Source: Sodiomyces alkalinus F11 (Eukaryota > Ascomycota > Sordariomycetes > Glomerellales > Plectosphaerellaceae). From it: a DNA stretch of 64,000 nucleotides. The notes beneath the pieces are model-generated. The model saw only the letters and a program-made list of their open reading frames with translations. It was not told the origin of the DNA and did not search any database. The translations under genes were made by a program, and so were the position numbers. The stretch is taken from positions 248,001 to 312,000 of the forward strand of contig NW_021167090.1 of assembly GCF_003711515.1 (NCBI RefSeq). The letters run 5' to 3'. Of the stretch, positions 11,804 through 23,579 are shown in pieces. Each line of letters starts with the position of its first letter. Position 1 is the stretch's first letter.

Positions 11804-14800
11804 TCAAAGCCGGAGTTCTCGCAGGATTTGATCCGCCATATTCTTGTACTGCCAAGTGTTGCCGGCCATGTGCTTGAACTGGATGCCGTGCAGTGAAAGG
11901 AGAGGGACCTTGACAATGAAGATCTCAAACTCAATCACCATATTGCCTCCCAGGTCGCTCTGCACCTGTGTACTCGTCTCCCCGGCTGCCCTCCTCGAAG
12001 GGCCCACCGGATCACGCCCGATGCTGTCCACCGAGATCTCCGAGTTCGAATGACCGTTGCCGCCTCCCCGCATGGGGGTTCGCGGTGTCGTCGGCATATC
12101 GTCCCTATCCCTATCCCTGTCTCCGCTTCCCATGATCCCACCGAAACTGAACCGCCTGCGGTGCCCGGGAGTATGGGCTGGGCTGCCAGGCGGGTCCTGC
12201 ACCGTCTTCAGGTCGATGCTCGGCGCGTGGCGACACGAGAAACCACCTTTGATTTGCGTGTACTCCACCCCGAGGTCTTTCAAAACCCTCTTGATGTCTG
12301 CTCGAATCTGTGGCACTGGCTTGCCCGACGTAGTCGAGACGCTGAACAGCCCCTTCAAGAACACCGGCTTGGCCAGGTCCGGCCTGTCTAGCCCGTCCGT
12401 CGACCCGCCGCTTTGTTCGTCCAGCAGCTCGCCTGCCTCCTCTGGCACGTTCGCCTCGCGTGCTTCCTCACGCCGAAGCCGTCGCTGCTGAATGCTCTCC
12501 CGTCTAGCATGACCAAGAGATTTGGTCCGTACAGACGCCGATCGTGATTGAAAAGTCCTTTTCGGATCCGACCGTGGCTTGTCTGTCGCCGCGGACTGGT
12601 CCGACCCGCTCGTGTGCGGCGGTTCATTGGCGTGACTCGAATCGCGGCGTCGGAGTACTGCCGAGTTAACACTGGTAGACCGTCCCAAGCCGCTCCTACG
12701 GCTATTAGACGGCCCGCCTGCCGACTGTGGTGGGCTCAAGAGATCGCCATGCGGGGGCTGACTGCTCCCTGACCGTAGCCGCGATTCCCCTGCATCATCG
12801 CGGTCGTGATCGCGACGACTGCGTCGAATGCTGAAGCTCTTCCTGGGTGGCGCAGGACCCTCTGGCGGGGAGCGGACTTGCACGACGGGCGGGTGCGACC
12901 GGTCCTTGTCCAGCCTTTCGGGTTCGCGGCGTCTGCGCGTGCTAAAGCGCCGGAGTATGCCAGCTGCCGTGCTCTCCTTCTTGGCCGGGGCGTCGGAAAT
13001 CCCCTCATGAGTCTGGGCCTGGGCGGATGGTGGGGCGAGCTGTGATTGCTTGACCATCTCCGGGGCATCGTCCTCGCCGTGCGTGCGGGCACGAGGGCGG
13101 GATCGGCCACCCGTAGCTTTTTCTCCCGGCATCTCGTATGCAGTTGTGTTCGTATGCGCTTCGGGGGGTAGAGAAATCTCTGGTGGCGCAGCTTCCTTCT
13201 CTCGGAGATCCCTTTGGGAGCCAGGCTGGCTAGGCAGACCGGGCCGCACTTCCAGCCGATCGCGATCTTGTTTCTCCCGGACGAGCTGGTATATCGAGAT
13301 TAGAGGGCTATACGCGTTCAGAGGGTCATCACCCAGCTGAAGCCCCTCAGTGCTGGGAGCGCTCAGGTTATCCCTACTATTTGCTGAGTTCCTTCTCTTA
13401 TAGAAGTCGAACCCAAAGCCGCGCTTCTTCTCGACGTCCTTGGCGGGCGTCGGGAGTTCTTTCTCGCGTTGATAGGCCCGCACTGCTCGCTGATATTCTT
13501 CCGACTCGATGACGCGGGTGAGCTGAAGCTTGATGGTCTCCGGTGCACCAAAGTTGAAGCCGGACATGCCAGCAACGACCTCAGGCTCCAATGGTAACGT
13601 CAGGGGTTCGCGATGCGGCAGGTGGTTATCGGGGGGTCCTCCGTATCCCTTGATCATCCACTGGTGGTTCATGACTTCGGCCATGGTAGCCCGCTGCCTG
13701 GGATCTGTCACCAGCATTCGGGAGAGGAGATGTTTGCATTCTGGGGTAGAGCATGGTCAGCTTCCTTGACGATTCTAAGAGGTCAATGTCGAATAAAAAG
13801 GTCCAGGTTCGACGCAACGTACCATTAGATAGCCAGTTGGGATAGTCCACCACGCCCTTCTTAATTTTGGCGTGGAGAGCTGGCATGCTCTGGTCGTCGA
13901 ATGGGACTTTTCCGCAAACCAAGACATATAGCACGATACCAAAACTCCAGACGTCCACTTCGGGACCGGTATAAGGCTTGGCCATTAGCAACTCGGGAGC
14001 GGCGAAGTAGAGGCTGCCGCAAAAGGTTTTCAGGTGGCCTCGAGGGGCGAAAAGGTTGCTGAGGCCAAAGTCAATGATCTTAATGTCGCCGGTTTTGCTG
14101 ATGAGAATGTTCTCGATCTTGAGATCGCGATGGACAATGCTGTTCCGATGACAGTAATCGAGCGCACTCGCAATCTGACGACTAAACTTTCGAGCCTGCT
14201 TTTCCTTGAGTTTGCCTTGGGAAATAATGTAGTCGAGCATCTGCCCGCCATTGACATATTCAAACAGCATATACCAGTGGTAGTTGGTGCGGACGACATC
14301 CCGAAGACCGCAAATATGAGGATGATTGAGTAGAGTGACGATGGCCGCCTCCCTCGCCGTTCGGATCTCTTTCGACTGGTCGGCTCTTTCCTTGTCAGCC
14401 CGAGACTGGTGGCGACTCTCTTCGGTTGAGCCTCGAGGGATTATTTTGCAGGCAACCTGAGAATCGAAAAGGGGGGGAAAGTGAGATTATGTTAGCATAC
14501 AACATGAATGTTTACGCGGGGGAAGCATGACGGCAACGCACCACTTCAGGGCCATCTTCTTTGCGAGCAAGTTTGACCTTGCCCATGCTCCCAGCCCCTA
14601 TCGTCTTGCCAAGAATCCATTTTCCGGAAGAGGTGGGGATTGTGGTGCGGCCTCTTCCTTGTTTACCAGCAGAAGAACTGGGAACTCTCGGGTCAGAGAG
14701 AGGAGTAGGCCCGGGGGGTTTGGTGGCAGCGGTGCTCGCAACCATGTCGGATTGAGCGGGCGGGGATTGGTGGTGATGGTGATGGTTGTTGTTAGACTTT

Positions 14801-15249
14801 TCGCTCGTGCGTTGCTGGCCACGGGTGGGCTCGGCAGGGACTCGAGAAGCGACCACGGGTTGGTCACGTCGGTCGCGGTCGCGGTCACGGTCACGGTCAC
14901 GGTCGCGTTCTCGATCTCGATCTCTCGTGGAGATTCGCTTAGAATAAGATGCTAAGTTCGTCGTCTCCTGGTCATACTCGTAGCGAGGATAAATTTCTTG
15001 GGCCGGCTGGGCGGCAGATGGAGGGCGAGAGCTGGAGTGGGAAGGTGAGTAGGAGTGCGAGTTAGCGTGGCGTTGATGCTGGGTAGACGTTGATGCTGCA
15101 CGCTGGGGAGGCGGGCCACCCAAGCCTGTGATGGGAGGGGGTGGCCGAGTACGAGTTGACAGCGAGCGAGCTGCTTGATGTCGGCTTCGGGAGGGTGAGG
15201 GATGTACTGCGTGTTCCGAGTCGGTTGTGATTGCTGTTCCAATGGTCAT
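11804..15249 (-). CDS. KIN1: KIN1/KIN2-type Ser/Thr protein kinase with KA1 domain
   Basis: This is a PAR-1/MARK-related kinase; in fungi Kin1 homologues act at the plasma membrane in polarity, septation and exocytosis. Exons 15249-14542, 14456-13823 and 13740-11804 join to 1,093 codons (1,092 aa). The N-terminus is disordered and contains an Arg-Asp repeat (about 14869-14935). The kinase domain starts near residue 210 ([20 protein letters not shown]). It has the catalytic loop [10 protein letters not shown], the metal-binding DFGLSN and the APE motif (AAPELL). A long Ser/Arg-rich linker follows, with many potential phosphorylation sites. The C-terminus from about residue 1040 matches a KA1 lipid-binding fold and ends [11 protein letters not shown]. 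Two phase-compatible introns lie inside the kinase domain, at 14541-14457 and 13822-13741. The start is the first Met of the frame; three more residues follow before TTDSEH. Confidence 0.95.
14869..14935. repeat. Hexanucleotide coding repeat in KIN1 (Arg-Asp dipeptides)
   Basis: Tandem CGGTCG/CGGTCA units on the plus strand encode a run of Arg-Asp dipeptides in the disordered N-terminus of KIN1. It keeps the reading frame, so its length can vary without breaking the protein. Confidence 0.85.
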
Positions 15250-16048
15250 GGCTAGTTGGCTTTGGGCTTATGGAATAACAGGGGCCAGGAGAATACCACC
15301 CAACGGCAACGAGGCACAGACCGTATACGTAAGGTAAGGTACGATAGGTAGAATGAATGGGAGAGAGTGGGTAATTGATCAGTAGGCAGTAGGGTACAAA
15401 TCGTCAGAGCAACCTCAACCTGCTAAGTCCCGGTTCCTGCTGGGGCGGGGAAACTGGATGCGCCGGGACTTGGATAATTGGCAGCTCAGGGGGGTCCTGG
15501 GATTTGAGATTCTGATAGGAGAAGCCGCGAAGACTTCTTGTGAACGGTCGGCGGGATGAGAAACCACGAGGGAGAAGAAGGTGAAAGAGTAAGAAGACGA
15601 AGAGAGTGGTGCGAGGACTTTACACGTAGTGAGGCGACATGAGGAGGGAGGGAGAAGCGTGATGTATTGTTACTTCCGTCATTTCGTACCTTCACCGGAT
15701 TTTGGAGAAGCCTGATCATCTACCTCCGTACTTCGTACAGCTACAACAACCTAGTTACCTTTGCCAAATCAGGTGCCAATAGGGCCTAACACAAGCAGAG
15801 GGACAGAGCTACCACGTACATATACTTTGTTCTTAGCCCATGAAAAGGAGCTACTTCGTACCAATGTTCCTCCCAAGCAACTAGCGGGGAGAGAGCAAGC
15901 TTGGCACTGCAATTCACTCGCTGGATCGCTCTTCCTTGGAAAACAATCGGTCTGAACTTGCCCCTTCCTAACAGGAAAGGGGCTTCTTTGTGGCACCTAT
16001 GTCATTATCAGGTGCAAACCGTATCAAGTACTGGTACCTAGGTATGAG
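15250..16048. other. KIN1 5' region / intergenic
   Basis: No gene seen. It contains a GTACTTCGTAC palindrome near 15727-15737 and a GC-rich hairpin (GCCCCTTCCT against AGGAAAGGGGC, one bulge) near 15959-15982. Confidence 0.55.
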
Positions 16049-16050
16049 TA

Positions 16051-16083
16051 CCTACCCGGGAGGGGGGGGGGGGTATGGACAGT
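16051..16083 (+). repeat. Left terminal inverted repeat of the 1.36-kb element
   Basis: CCTACCCGGGA is followed by 12 G, then TATGGACAGT. It pairs with 17382-17412. Confidence 0.8.
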
Positions 16084-16589
16084 CTAGTCTTGTAATGACC
16101 ACCGTGGATACAATGGGGTAGGTGGTTATTATGTGGCTATGTAGTCGATATCATAAACAGGGTGCTTACTAACAGAGGTTCGTAGTATGTTAAAATGGTC
16201 AGGTACATTATGGCGTTCAGTCTAAGCAGTAAAGTATATAGTAACTAGGAAGAAATAATAACCTGAAAAGGTATACTGTTATACAGGTTAGGGTATCTTA
16301 TCAGTTATCATAGGCCTACTAAATGACTGACTAGTACCGACCACACTGACCCTTCCTGTCAGTATAATCAAGCTGATAGTGTAATCCTCTAGATAGTGGA
16401 TTTTGTATATATACTTTATAAAGATATCTAGCCCCTAGTAAAATATAAGGGGTGATACACGTAGACAATGTACCTATATGTATATCTAACGGTAGGTCCT
16501 TCCACGATTCCACGATATCTTCAGGAGGCAGGTAGGTAGGTTACGTAGTAGGCGGTATAGTTATTCTGCCGTACGACTCTACGATTATT

Positions 16590-16935
16590 AGGATCTTCTT
16601 CTTTTCTACAGCTTTAAGATCTTCTTCTTCCTTTATTACAGCTTTAAGATCTTCCTTTTCCACACAAAGCCCTCCTACAACAACAGCCCTCCTACAACAA
16701 CAGCCCTCTTCCACAACAACAGGTAGGCAGATTCCCTTCCACGATATCGTGACGAAAAGCTAACTTCTTCCACACAGCAGGACTTCTTCCACAACAGCAG
16801 CAGCGTTCCTTTTCTTCCACAAATAATAGAGGTAAGCAGAGTCCTTCCACCCTCTTAGAAATTATACCGAAAAGCTAACCTTTTCCACATAGCAGGCCCT
16901 TTTCCACACAGCAGGACCTTTTCCACATAGCAGTA
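16590..16935. repeat. Degenerate tandem array inside the 1.36-kb element
   Basis: Related units recur: CTACAGCTTTAAGATCTTC twice, ACAACAACAGCCCTC-type units three times, and TTCCACA(C/T)AGCAGGAC-type units at least five times, separated by AGCTAAC spacers. No coding frame runs through it. It is one degenerate family of pyrimidine-rich 'CTTCCACA..CAG' units. Confidence 0.75.
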
Positions 16936-17381
16936 TAAGGGTATATTGATTTTGGGGTCTTTTCGGTGTAGCAATGGAGATGGTGGTATTCATGCTACCA
17001 TATGAATGTGTACTTTATGGGAATGTTTAATTCTAAGGCAAAAAGGAGTGGTACATCATATCTACAAAGTGACCTCACATCCATCAGAATGCCTAAATGC
17101 ATAAACCCGATATACAAACTCAATGTCAGGATAGGATTCACTGTCAGAATATTATGTACTGTCCAGGGGTGGATAGACTGACCAGTCTGTTAGGCTATTC
17201 TGGCCTAGTCACTCTGTTTTATTTACTATACTAAACACAGTGATAGTATGAATATTGTGACATAGTGACCACCTAAAACAGCAGGCCACATAGACACCCT
17301 AAATCCCGGACATAATAGTATTAACATATTGTGATGCGTAACTGACCACGCTAGTCATTCTATCAACAGTCTAACCAGCAC

Positions 17382-17412
17382 ACTGTCCAGACCCCCCCCC
17401 CTCCCGGGTAGG
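17382..17412 (-). repeat. Right terminal inverted repeat of the 1.36-kb element
   Basis: Read on the minus strand it is CCTACCCGGGA, 10 G, then TCTGGACAGT. It differs from the left end by two G and one base before TGGACAGT. Confidence 0.8.
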
Positions 17413-17856
17413 TAATGAAATTACATTACACACAGGGTAACACTAGCCATGCAAGGTTCCATTTCAAATGCCCACAGGTAACCACCTTTATCCGAGGTAC
17501 ACAGGTACAATGTCTTACCGATAAGCCTGACAATCGACTTTCATGATTCCTCTGATCTTCGCAGCTTGCCGATTCATTATGCTGGAGGCTGTGACTAAAG
17601 GATCCCCGTCCACATCGATACTTTCCGACATCCTCGAAGAGCATAAGTGCCTTGAGATAAATTCTCTCATGTTATATCAAGCTACATTACGAAATCCAGC
17701 CCATCGCGGCGTGTGAATCCATTCTGCTCTTTTGCTCGCGCACCTCGATCCCTCTACCTCCTCGCTTTCGTGGTTTCCGAAAAACATTTCCACGATCCTG
17801 TCTCAAGTACAACATACAGGGGCCGATACAGAGGGGTCGGTTTCTTCTCCGTGCCC
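17413..17856. other. 5' region of the G-patch gene
   Basis: No separate gene is seen. The frame of the downstream gene stays open upstream to 17713, but the earlier Met codon (17713) would add 48 residues unlike the family N-terminus. Confidence 0.5.
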
Positions 17857-20010
17857 ATGACCTCCTACAAACGATCCCGCGCGACCTACGAAGCAGATTC
17901 TCGAGCGAGCGAGGCACCGTTCGTCTCATACGGCACCCCTCTGCCCCCCTCCGACGAACACCAACGCGACGATGGCACCTACGTTCCCTTACACTTGCAG
18001 GAAGTAAGAGACGAGAAGGGGAGGCGCCGTCTTCATGGCGCTTTCACCGGCGGATGGAGTGCGGGATATTTCAATACCGTAGGATCCAAAGAAGGATGGA
18101 CGCCGTCCACCTTTGTGTCCAGTCGGACAGCGCGCCGCAAAGATGACACCACTACCGTCCAACAACGCCCGGAAGACTTCATGGATGAGGAGGACCTTGC
18201 TGATGCTGCCGAAGCCGAGACAATTCAAGCAACCGACGTCTTTGCCGGTATCGGGGCTCGCGTTGCTGACGAAACGCAGCGTCGAGGCCTAGCTGGTCTG
18301 GTACGGCCCTCGGACGATACCATGGGGTTCGCGCTCCTCAGGAAGATGGGGTGGAAAGATGGCCAAGGGATTGGTCCTAGGGTTCGCCGAGCTGCCAGAC
18401 TCCATGACGGCGCGGCTCCCGCGAACGCGGCTGCATCGGGCACTTACCTATTCGCGCCGGACGACGCGTCGCCATTTATCATAGAGAGGAAGTCTGGCCG
18501 GGCTGGTTTAGGTTACCGGGGGGAAGCTCGGCTGGAGCAGGTAACGAGCCCCCGGGCGTCAATAGGACCGAGGAGCTCATATGGTGACGAAGATGATGAC
18601 GAGGAAAACAACGCGCCTTCGACCATTCTCTCGACAACGGGCAAGAAGGTCCGAAAGAAGATTCAGCGAGGGGGAATTGGCGTTGGAATATTGAATGATA
18701 ATGGCTCTGATGAAGAGGGCCCGTATGCGATGGGGCCACGCATCTCGTATAATCGAACGTTGGGGGGCACGAAAAAGAAAAAAGCGACAACCAAAACCAT
18801 GACAGCAAATCCAGCACTGGGATCGAAGCCGACTTTCGTCGCGAAACGTCCCGCTGCCAGGCCTACCAATTCTCGAAGATGCGGCGATGGGCGTCCGCCA
18901 TTGCCCGGGTTTACTCTAGCCTCATCCAGCGTTGATACTCGAGTTGTGGACTCTGGCACAAAATACCCTCCACCGTCCATACCTCTTGGTTGGAAGCCTA
19001 AGAAGCAGCTAGCTATGCATTCAACAACCGCAATTATCAACAATATCAACAAAACCACATCTGAGGCTGCCAAAGCACCAAAACACGATCCGAGGACACG
19101 CGCCGCCGCTCTAGGCGAATCCCAACTTCCGGGAAAGTCGGTCTTCGACTTTATGTCTGCCGCAGCAAGAGACCGCATTGCCGCAGTCACCGGCAAGGCC
19201 AACTTGCCCCCTGCAAAAGGCGAGGTGCCAACAGCCGGGGACACGACTAGTCAGCAGAAGGCCCCGGACGTACTGGAACGGCTCCCAAAGCTTGCCAAGG
19301 AGACCGCTGTTGCTGCTCTCAGCAGGGGTCACGGGGGTAAGGGCCCGTACGCAGACGACGAGGCGAAGCAATCCCGGTTCAGGCGGTATCTGGAGTATTC
19401 GGCAGGGTTTCTGCAGGAAATGTCGTTGAGACCTCATGGCATGACGGAGGCGGATTTCACCAGAGAACTCGAAGAATTCTACAGCTGCGCTCAGCTGTTC
19501 AAGCCAATGGCAGGATTCATGGCAACTCGATTCACTACGGCTTCTGCGACCACGTCTAATGCTGGCGGGACGGACTCCACTGGAGCCACCGTCTCTACAA
19601 ACACTCGAGCACCGTCGCAGCCCGGCGACCCGGCCGAGGAGGCAGCGAAGCTGGGCATGTTTGGGAACATGACGAGGTCGGTGCAAGACTTCTATCCGAC
19701 CCGGCTGCTGTGCAAACGCTTCAACGTACGTCCACCCGAGCATGTGCAGCAGGAACCAACGACAGATACCCCGCCGGTCAACCGCGCTCTTCTACTTGAT
19801 GCATGGCAGGACAACACGTCTGGGAATAATGATCAAGAGGCTGTGTCGAAGGGGCCATTGGGGGTTGGTGTCCATGAGCAGTCGACATCTGGAGAGGAGA
19901 CTAGGGACACAGCTGGCGTACAAGTTGGGGGCATTAAAACTACGAATAGCCAGAGACCAAGCGATGAGGTTTTTAGGGCCATCTTTGGTGATAGCAGCGA
20001 CGAAGAATAG
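17857..20010 (+). CDS. GPATCH1-like G-patch domain protein (DUF1604)
   Basis: This family comprises nuclear proteins associated with late spliceosomes; the G-patch normally engages a DEAH-box helicase. It is a single exon of 718 codons (717 aa). The start at 17857 (MTSYKRSRATYEAD) is preferred over 17713 because the family N-terminus begins this way, with SYGTPLPP at about residue 25. Residues ~25-120 match the DUF1604 block (HGAFTGGWSAGYFNTVGSKE, then GWTPSTFVSSR and a DFMDEEDL acidic motif). The G-patch lies near residues 155-200 (MGFALLRKMGWKDGQGIGPR). The rest is basic and low complexity, ending in an acidic IFGDSSDEE tail, common in splicing proteins. It sits alone between the 1.36-kb element and the Whi2-like gene. 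Confidence 0.92.
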   Translation: MTSYKRSRATYEADSRASEAPFVSYGTPLPPSDEHQRDDGTYVPLHLQEVRDEKGRRRLHGAFTGGWSAGYFNTVGSKEGWTPSTFVSSRTARRKDDTTTVQQRPEDFMDEEDLADAAEAETIQATDVFAGIGARVADETQRRGLAGLVRPSDDTMGFALLRKMGWKDGQGIGPRVRRAARLHDGAAPANAAASGTYLFAPDDASPFIIERKSGRAGLGYRGEARLEQVTSPRASIGPRSSYGDEDDDEENNAPSTILSTTGKKVRKKIQRGGIGVGILNDNGSDEEGPYAMGPRISYNRTLGGTKKKKATTKTMTANPALGSKPTFVAKRPAARPTNSRRCGDGRPPLPGFTLASSSVDTRVVDSGTKYPPPSIPLGWKPKKQLAMHSTTAIINNINKTTSEAAKAPKHDPRTRAAALGESQLPGKSVFDFMSAAARDRIAAVTGKANLPPAKGEVPTAGDTTSQQKAPDVLERLPKLAKETAVAALSRGHGGKGPYADDEAKQSRFRRYLEYSAGFLQEMSLRPHGMTEADFTRELEEFYSCAQLFKPMAGFMATRFTTASATTSNAGGTDSTGATVSTNTRAPSQPGDPAEEAAKLGMFGNMTRSVQDFYPTRLLCKRFNVRPPEHVQQEPTTDTPPVNRALLLDAWQDNTSGNNDQEAVSKGPLGVGVHEQSTSGEETRDTAGVQVGGIKTTNSQRPSDEVFRAIFGDSSDEE

Positions 20011-20951
20011 TAATTCCCTGGATGCCGGGGAAACCGAATCTCAATAACAGGGAGAAGACCATTGTAGAAGAGGAAAGAGCACCTGTGTGTGTGATATTCA
20101 GCAGAGATGCCGCATCAGCAGCGACCATTCAGAATGTCGTTGGCTGGTTCATACAGGGCACTTTCCTTGAATGGGCGAAAGTTCCCGGCCCCTACCATTT
20201 GTCCAGGAGAGTACTAGCGTGTGTGCTGCACTGGCGCTTAACCAGGCCGTATGGGTTCGCTATTCGCTAATATTCCTATTCGTACAATGGATGAGGTACG
20301 TACTCCCGTACTGTTTCTGTACCAAGACTTTTGTGCTTTGCCCAATGGACTTCGTACATAGGTACCTTACACTAAGGTACCTACCTAGGTAGACCTTGTC
20401 TGGTTCCCCTGGGCCCCGGCTAAGGCAAGGTAGGTAGACTAGACATCAAGTACCTTAGGGAAGCTTTGTGTTGCTGGGCGGTCACTACGCCCCTTTGCGT
20501 CTCGCATCTCCTCATCAAACTCCATGGTTAATTAACACTGTCCCCCAGCATCGCCAATTTTCGCCAGGCAGTATTCCTCGTGGTCTACGGCGGCACCTTA
20601 TATCAATACGATTACGTGAGTCGATATATGATCAGAATCAAGGCTCCTGGGAAGGACGCGACGCGGCTAAACAAGCATCTCTGGACTAGACCTCATCCTC
20701 TCGCTGTTCTTTCAGCCCGACTATATTACCGTTCTACACTTGCCTGAGCACGTAAACCTGTGTGCCTCCGCCATTCCACCTACTCGGCATCTCCTCTTCC
20801 TCGTCACCTCCTTCCTGGACATGAGCGACGATTAACTTCGATTTCGACCAGCGTACCACTCACGAATCAATCGGAACCAAAACCACTGCCCTTTTCTCGA
20901 GGCAACCTCTTCAAGCTTCCTTGATAAAAGCACCCGCCCACCGCCACCACG
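20011..20951. other. Intergenic / leader of the Whi2-like gene
   Basis: No gene is recognised. TACCTAGGTA-type palindromes occur at 20360-20392. A four-codon ORF (ATG at 20821, TAA at 20833) could act as a leader ORF for the next gene. Confidence 0.5.
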
Positions 20952-22666
20952 TTGCCAGACGCAGAAGACACCAGGAACGGACAGTCGGTGTCCGCGGGGC
21001 GTAGAACCAGCCTTGAAGAGGAAAGGGAAATAGGCCTGCACGAGGAAGAGCCGGTCGACCGCGTCCAATCTCCCCCGCCGCAATACCCAGCATCCGAGGC
21101 ATCATCCTCTATACCCCCACCGTTCTCGTCCCTCTACGGACCTTTCGAAGACGGCTGCTGCCCTGGTTCTTCTTCCGGACAGGAGAGGTCACCGCCAGGC
21201 AAGTCGACGACCAGTGTCTCTGCGGGGCCATTACCAGCCGCCCCAGCCTACGCGCCCGCCGCCCCGGGTCCATCGGATTTCCAGGCTGTCGCGCAGACCT
21301 CCTTCGAGGACACCGTTGCCGAGACCAAGCGCGCTCTTCCCAGGGATACCAAGGGAGAGTCTTCTTCCAAGGACGACGAGGTCGAACCACCACCTGCTTA
21401 CTCGGAGGGGCCCAGTCCTCTCCTCTCTTTCTCCTTCGTAATGGCGTCCGCCGGAGGGGCCTCGAGCCTTATCACCCAGGTACAGCAGGGTGGCCCGCCC
21501 ATCAACGCTCTCGGAGGTAGGAACTTTTTTCTTTCTCTTTTTTCTTTCTTTCTTTCTCCGTCATAACCTTTCGGGGGTGTGGGTTTCCTTTCCTGTGGCG
21601 CTCGGCTGACAAATTCATGGAAGATGTCGGCGCGGACGAATCGATTGCTATGGACCTTCGGTAAGTTAATCTTTTTGCTGCAGTGCTATACAGGCAGAAC
21701 TCCAGCTGCGGTCGGATGTGCTAACTTTCTGCTGAAAGTGGAACGAGGTTCGTGCTATCTCGCGACGAGCTATTGACGTTGCCTGAGTTTGTCCTTCTAT
21801 CTCTCTTCCCGAACGGCCTATTTCCCGAGGGTCACATGGGCAGTGGATTTGGGGATGGAGATGCCATCCAAGTTGACGTGAGTCTACTTTTTTTGTCTTT
21901 CTTTTTTTTTGCCTTATTTCTTTTCCCGAAAACTGAACACACCTTGTACTGATTCGCCCGTTTCTAGTACGATCCGGCATCCCTTCAATACATGCTGGGT
22001 TTCTTCCGCGACGTAGCCCAGACGATCCCAGCCGAGAGCTCCGGGAGCACCTCTCAGGACGGGGACGTGTTCCCTGTCGAACCACTTGGTGGGCGAGACG
22101 ACTCATCCAGAAGGGCCGGTATCATCGTGCTTCGAGAGGACCTCGACTTTTACGTCATCCCACCTCGGCCTGACGTCGAACAGGCGGAAATGATGGACAT
22201 CAAGAGGGCGGCGGGCAGGGCTCTGCTCAACCAGGCTGGCATCTTTTCGGGTCTTAAGCGGAGCGATGAACCGGGGACGACGGAAGCCCATCTCATCGAG
22301 ATGTTGACAGCAGGGTGAGTTTGTTTCCAGGTGTGGCGATAACCCGTTATGCGTTACTGACGAGGCTTCGCTGCGAGCAGAGGCTTCAACCATGATGACA
22401 CGTGGGGACACCGAGCAGGAGAGCCGAATAAGGCGGTCATCTGCAGTCTCGCACTTGCACGACTCCGCAGCGATATCCGGGGCAGTGAGATGAGCAGCAA
22501 CGCACTGGGGATGGCGCAGAAGCTGCTCCTCTTCTGGCGCAAGCCGGCCAGACGTTGCTGGTGGGAGGGCGTTGAGCTCGACAACGTCGAAGGCGTGCCA
22601 GGAAAGCTCAAGGTTTGGATCAGGCGCGTTTGGACGCTGGAGATGAGTGTCATTGGTCTTCGGTGA
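20952..22666 (+). CDS. Whi2-like BTB-domain stress-response protein (start unresolved)
   Basis: In yeast Whi2 works with the phosphatases Psr1/Psr2 in the general stress response and in lowering TORC1 activity; the filamentous-fungal proteins share the BTB/POZ-type core. I read exons ending 21516, then 21624-21660, 21739-21877, 21968-22314 and 22381-22666; all joins keep frame. Diagnostic stretches are FVLSRDELLTLPEFVLLSLF, LFPEGHMGSGFGDGD, DPASLQYMLGFFRDVAQ, RRAGIIVLREDLDFYVIPPR, GTTEAHLIEMLTAGGFNHDD and the end KVWIRRVWTLEMSVIGLR. The N-terminal Pro/Ser-rich stretch (20952-21440) is open and contains PPPAYSEGPSPLLSFSFVMA, typical of homologues, yet has no ATG; a stop lies at 20925. So either an upstream coding exon is missing here or translation starts at ATG 21441 (294 aa). 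Confidence 0.85.
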
Positions 22667-23579
22667 CCGAGCAGGAGGTGATATTGGGAAGGGACGGAAA
22701 AAAGGTGACTGTGGACAAGGCGAACGTCAAGTCAGCCGGTCCATCCCGTCAGGCTTTTTGGCGATGAAAGCATTGGCCAAGATTTGAGAAAGCCCCGAGT
22801 TGATTACTGTTTCATTTGTGCAAGCGCTTCTCCTCTCTTGATTTTGGCTCGACTCGATTCGGCATCTGGCTAAGCTGTCCTCTTTTCCATCTCCTCAGGG
22901 GGGGCAGTCTATAAACCTGGATTGGTTGTCATGTGTCATGCAAAGAGAAACAGAACATCATGTCATTTCTAGATGCATTGCACAGCCCGTCTGCTCTACT
23001 TTACAAGTTCACCTTTACTTGCTTTCTGCCTTCCTACATCACATGGCAGGGTCGGAACATGAGGATCGAGACTGGAGATGTGGTGAGAGCAGGAAGCTTC
23101 ATGTGGCGATTGTTTGGTCATTCTTCGGCGGAGGGAATGATGCATTCACGCGTGTCTCCTTTATATTTTGTATGTATTTGGTCCATTCGGTTATCTACAG
23201 TGTTCTCGAAATTCCTTTATGTCAATTACTAGGTAACATCATCAACAGTCAAGGCTTGTTTTTCATATCCAAGTTGGTTGAAATTTGGACATCTTTCCCG
23301 AGCTGAATGCCGAGATCAATTGCCATGTAATTGCTTTCGGAGTACTCTGTACATAACTTCGTCTTTAACCTTAGAAATTTGAAACGGGTTTCGGATTGCT
23401 CGGGACGGCGTCATACAGGTAAAGGCCAAGCAAAGCCTCTTTCCTCATCACACCCTCCCATTGTGAAACGGTCGATTATAAGCGATGCTTACTTCCATGT
23501 CCTTGCCATGAGCTGGTATGGGCGAAGATCTCCTCGATAACATCATCATGAAGCAGCAGCTCGCCCACAAATACTTTCA
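22667..23579. other. Intergenic, upstream of the dehydrogenase
   Basis: No gene is supported. I searched for a signal-peptide exon of the next gene and did not find a convincing one. Confidence 0.5.

Larger units (their letters stand above)
16051..17412. mobile_element. 1.36-kb inverted-repeat element, TA-flanked, non-coding
   Basis: Both ends carry the same sequence in opposite orientation: CCTACCCGGGA, a G run, then TGGACAGT. Each end abuts TA (16049-16050 and 17413-17414), as expected for a TA target duplication of the Tc1/mariner superfamily. No transposase-like open frame lies inside, so it would be non-autonomous. The interior is AT-rich and holds a degenerate array. CpA is not depleted, so it does not look RIP-mutated. 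The TA could be chance, since it is only two bases. Confidence 0.65.
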
